A DNA stretch of 59,312 nucleotides from Oscillospiraceae bacterium (GTDB lineage Bacteria > Bacillota > Clostridia > Oscillospirales > Oscillospiraceae): assembly GCA_016293865.1 (NCBI GenBank), contig JAEDDG010000010.1, forward strand, positions 1 to 59,312, read 5' to 3'. The translations under genes were made by a program, and so were the position numbers. Positions 57,403 through 59,312 of the stretch are shown piece after piece. How positions within the stretch are numbered: the stretch's first letter is position 1; every line of letters starts with the position of its first letter. The notes beneath the pieces were generated by a model. The model was not told where the DNA came from, ran no database searches, and was given only the letters and a program-made list of their open reading frames with translations.

Positions 57403-57948
57403 ATGGAGCGAATGAATGGCCGGCCGGCAGATGCATGCTGCCGCCTGGATAAAGAGCAGCGCTGTTATGATCTGCTGGATCGGCTGGGCGTGGATTACCA
57501 GCGGGTGGATCATGCGCATGCGGATACCATTGCCGCCTGTGCTGACATTGAGCAGGTGCTGGGTGCAAAAATCTGCAAAAACCTTTTTTTGTGCAACAGA
57601 CAGAAAACGGCGTTTTACCTGCTGCTGATGCCCGGCGATCAGCCGTTTAAGACGAAGGTTTTTTCAAAAAGCATTGGTGTCAGCCGGCTGTCCTTTGCGC
57701 CGGAAGAGGATATGCTGCGCCTTCTGGACATTACGCCGGGTTCGGTCAGCGTTCTGGGTCTGATGAACGACAGGGACATGCAGGTCAGCCTGTATGTGGA
57801 CCGCCGGGTGGCACAGGAGGAATATATGGGCTGCCATCCCTGCATCAATACGTCCACTCTGCGGCTGAAAACGGACGATGTGCTGTCGCGCATTGTGCCG
57901 GCGACAGGGCATACCGCGGAGATTATTGATCTGCCGGATGAAGAGTGA
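57403..57948 (+). CDS. proX: Prolyl-tRNA editing protein ProX (YbaK family)
   Basis: 181 residues of the YbaK/ProX family, which hydrolyses mischarged aminoacyl-prolyl tRNA in trans. The segment DYQRVDHAHADTIAAC (about 31-46) and the KNLFLCNRQKTAFYLLLMPG region (about 60-79) are typical, as are SKSIGVSRLSFAPEEDMLRL and PGSVSVLGLMND. The lysine in the ICKNLFL stretch is the position of the conserved catalytic lysine. GGAGGAGAG lies upstream of the ATG. A stand-alone ProX is usual where ProRS lacks its editing insertion, but ProRS is not in the window. Confidence 0.9.
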   Translation: MERMNGRPADACCRLDKEQRCYDLLDRLGVDYQRVDHAHADTIAACADIEQVLGAKICKNLFLCNRQKTAFYLLLMPGDQPFKTKVFSKSIGVSRLSFAPEEDMLRLLDITPGSVSVLGLMNDRDMQVSLYVDRRVAQEEYMGCHPCINTSTLRLKTDDVLSRIVPATGHTAEIIDLPDEE

Positions 57949-58069
57949 GCGCCGGCGCAGATCCGGCTGAAGCTGCAGAAACAGCGCGGCGGAAAAGCGG
58001 GTGCTGATCAAACGAAGGCAGCCGGATCATGCGAAATGAGCATCTGTCAGACAGGAACGGTCAACGAAA

Positions 58070-58114
58070 AAACACGCCATATTCAGCAGCAAAAGCTGCG
58101 TATGGCGTGTTTTT
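58070..58114 (+). terminator. Terminator after proX
   Basis: A 12 bp outer stem (58070-58081 with 58101-58112), an inner stem (GCAGC/GCTGC, 58086-58099) and a TTTTT tail. The stretch 58115-58250 shows no gene. Confidence 0.88.
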
Positions 58115-58251
58115 CTGCTTATTTGCCTATCCCTTTCCCGTGGGGGTGCATGGCCGTGCCTTGCTGCGCCCTGAGTTGGGCCTTTCAGGTCTCCGGACAG
58201 CTTCAAACGACGGATTGCCGACAAACATACAGCAGATACCGCGCAGACCCG

Positions 58252-58281
58252 TTGATTTTTCAGTATAAATGTACTATACTG
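58252..58281 (+). promoter_or_regulatory. Promoter of the secreted protein gene, with dyad
   Basis: TTGATT (58252-58257), a 17-base spacer and TATACT (58275-58280). CAGTATA (58261-58267) and TATACTG (58275-58281) form a dyad that covers the -10 box, a possible operator. The leader is about 120 bases. Confidence 0.65.
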
Positions 58282-58408
58282 AATTCAGAACGAACGATTT
58301 GAATAAAGCGGCGATCAGATGGCGAATTATTCCCGGGAACAGTGGAACGCCAAAAAGATTGCGCTTATGGAGACATGCCGAAAGCAATCCCAAAGGAGGA
58401 CTGAAAAC

Positions 58409-59312
58409 ATGAAAAAACGGTTATTGAGCATCCTGCTGACCGTCTGCCTGTTGGCGGGACTTCTGCCGACGGCTGCGCTGGCGGAGGGAGGATCCGGCAG
58501 TACGCCGAGCGTGTGGGCCTATGCCACAAAGGCACAGCTGACGGATAACACCTTTTCTCCGGATTATGAAGGAATTCCGACCAATATTGGTAAGCTGACC
58601 TTTGGTAAGAAATTTGGAACTCCACTGGAATGGTACATTCTGGGAAAAGGAGCCGAAATTGATGATACCATCATTTTTGCCGCAACCCCGATAGGAACTA
58701 ATATAATTTTTTCAAATTCCACGGGAGAACTTGGAGAAAAAGAATATCAGACATCATGGGGATGTACCTATGCGTCATCTTTACCACCAACTTCCGTATA
58801 CCCGAACCACTATGGAGGAAGTAATCTTCGTTCCTATTTGAGATTAGCAGCTTCTGACATGTACGATTATTTCACCGAAGCCGAGCTGAGCATGATGAAT
58901 GACTCCACACTGTCACTTGAAGATACGAAGAACGGCGTTCAAGTCGGCTATCACTATAGCATAACTGACAAGCTGTTTTCGTTATCGCAATATGAGAGAA
59001 ATTTATTAATGGTCGGAGGCCTCGGCGCGATAAAATTTGTTGCCAGGGAGTATTACTGGAACCATGGGGATCCCTTCTGGCTTTGCACGCCATACCAGTC
59101 ACAAAATGGTGACGGCGTTTTATATCCCGAGTATTATGCATACCGTGCGGTTCCGGAAACCGGTGTCCAAAAATGGTCTGTCACATTGGAAAACGGTGTA
59201 CGCCCTGCTGTCAGTCTGAATCTTTCCTCTGTGCTCTTCGCCTCTGCTGCCGGTACGGCATCGTCCGGTACGGCAACGTACGGGACGATCGGCTTGGATT
59301 CCAACGGAGAGC
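58409..59312 (+). CDS. Secreted protein, 5' part only (runs off the window)
   Basis: 301 codons are visible and the frame is open at the window end. A clear signal peptide (MKKRLLSILLTVCLLAGLLP, cut near ALAEG) is followed by a domain of about 250 residues with WYILGKG, a central Tyr/Ser-rich part, FWLCTPY, and VRPAVSLNLSSVLFASAAG. This layout resembles the DUF6273-type segment at the start of very large surface proteins in Oscillospiraceae, which continue with Ig-like or repeat domains; that continuation is not visible. GGAGGA lies 8 bases before the ATG; an in-frame ATG at 58319 has no such site. The part 58590-59040 is clearly more AT-rich than the rest of the window, suggesting transfer or different selection. 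Confidence 0.75.
   Translation, partial: MKKRLLSILLTVCLLAGLLPTAALAEGGSGSTPSVWAYATKAQLTDNTFSPDYEGIPTNIGKLTFGKKFGTPLEWYILGKGAEIDDTIIFAATPIGTNIIFSNSTGELGEKEYQTSWGCTYASSLPPTSVYPNHYGGSNLRSYLRLAASDMYDYFTEAELSMMNDSTLSLEDTKNGVQVGYHYSITDKLFSLSQYERNLLMVGGLGAIKFVAREYYWNHGDPFWLCTPYQSQNGDGVLYPEYYAYRAVPETGVQKWSVTLENGVRPAVSLNLSSVLFASAAGTASSGTATYGTIGLDSNGE

Overview
The window looks like chromosomal DNA from a GC-rich member of the Bacillota, class Clostridia, most likely an Oscillospiraceae/Ruminococcaceae-type gut anaerobe. The basis is the gene order (rpoB-rpoC then rpsL-rpsG-fusA-tuf; plsX-acp-rnc-smc-ftsY; a NadD-YqeK fusion), sigma-A-type promoters, strong GGAGG ribosome binding sites, an NfnAB pair, and protein sequences resembling that group. 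The placement is by recognition, not by a search.

Layout. 1-5200: a cytidylate-kinase-like P-loop protein, DUF1015, a PlsC acyltransferase with a C-terminal zinc ribbon, a TetR-type regulator and an AI-2E/YtvI-type membrane protein. 5230-6660: homoserine dehydrogenase behind a GC-rich, potentially structured leader. 6670-8570: a phage-type lysis cassette (two small membrane proteins and a CHAP-LysM endolysin) with no other phage genes. 8650-9450: a YcxB-like protein followed by a cluster of perfect hairpins, two of them identical and exactly 200 bp apart. 9477-13343 (minus strand): an accessory operon of a corrinoid-methyltransferase-like URO-D protein fused to a thioredoxin-like domain, a CobW-family GTPase and a biotin-synthase-like radical SAM enzyme, with a cupin gene beyond a terminator. 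13759-13843: tRNA-Leu(GAG).

14065-26616 is the core expression block: rpoB, rpoC, rpsL, rpsG, fusA and tuf, with separate promoters before rpoB, rpsL and tuf. 26639-33003 holds an esterase, a DUF4830 protein, an RsuA-family pseudouridine synthase, a PucR/CdaR-type regulator, ftsEX, a tiny membrane ORF and an M23 peptidase that probably works with FtsEX. 33074-42578 holds greA, a SpoU methyltransferase, dprA-topA-trmFO-plsX, an acyl-carrier-protein-like gene lacking the carrier serine, rnc and an Elp3-like radical SAM protein. 42597-43885 has a short-chain dehydrogenase preceded by a decayed copy of its own 3' end and terminator. 43919-54689 runs smc-ftsY-rdgB-yhbY-nadD/yqeK-LCP-rsfS-leuS with short gaps or overlaps. 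54730-57948 holds rpsU, nfnAB and proX. The window ends inside a secreted protein gene (58409 onward) whose base composition is visibly more AT-rich.

The best candidates for undescribed biology are the URO-D/thioredoxin + CobW + radical SAM operon, the isolated lysis cassette, the serine-less acyl-carrier-like protein, an EF-Tu with an insertion between its G2 and G3 motifs, and the hairpin cluster at 9208-9446. No CRISPR array, rRNA, insertion sequence or transposase was seen.
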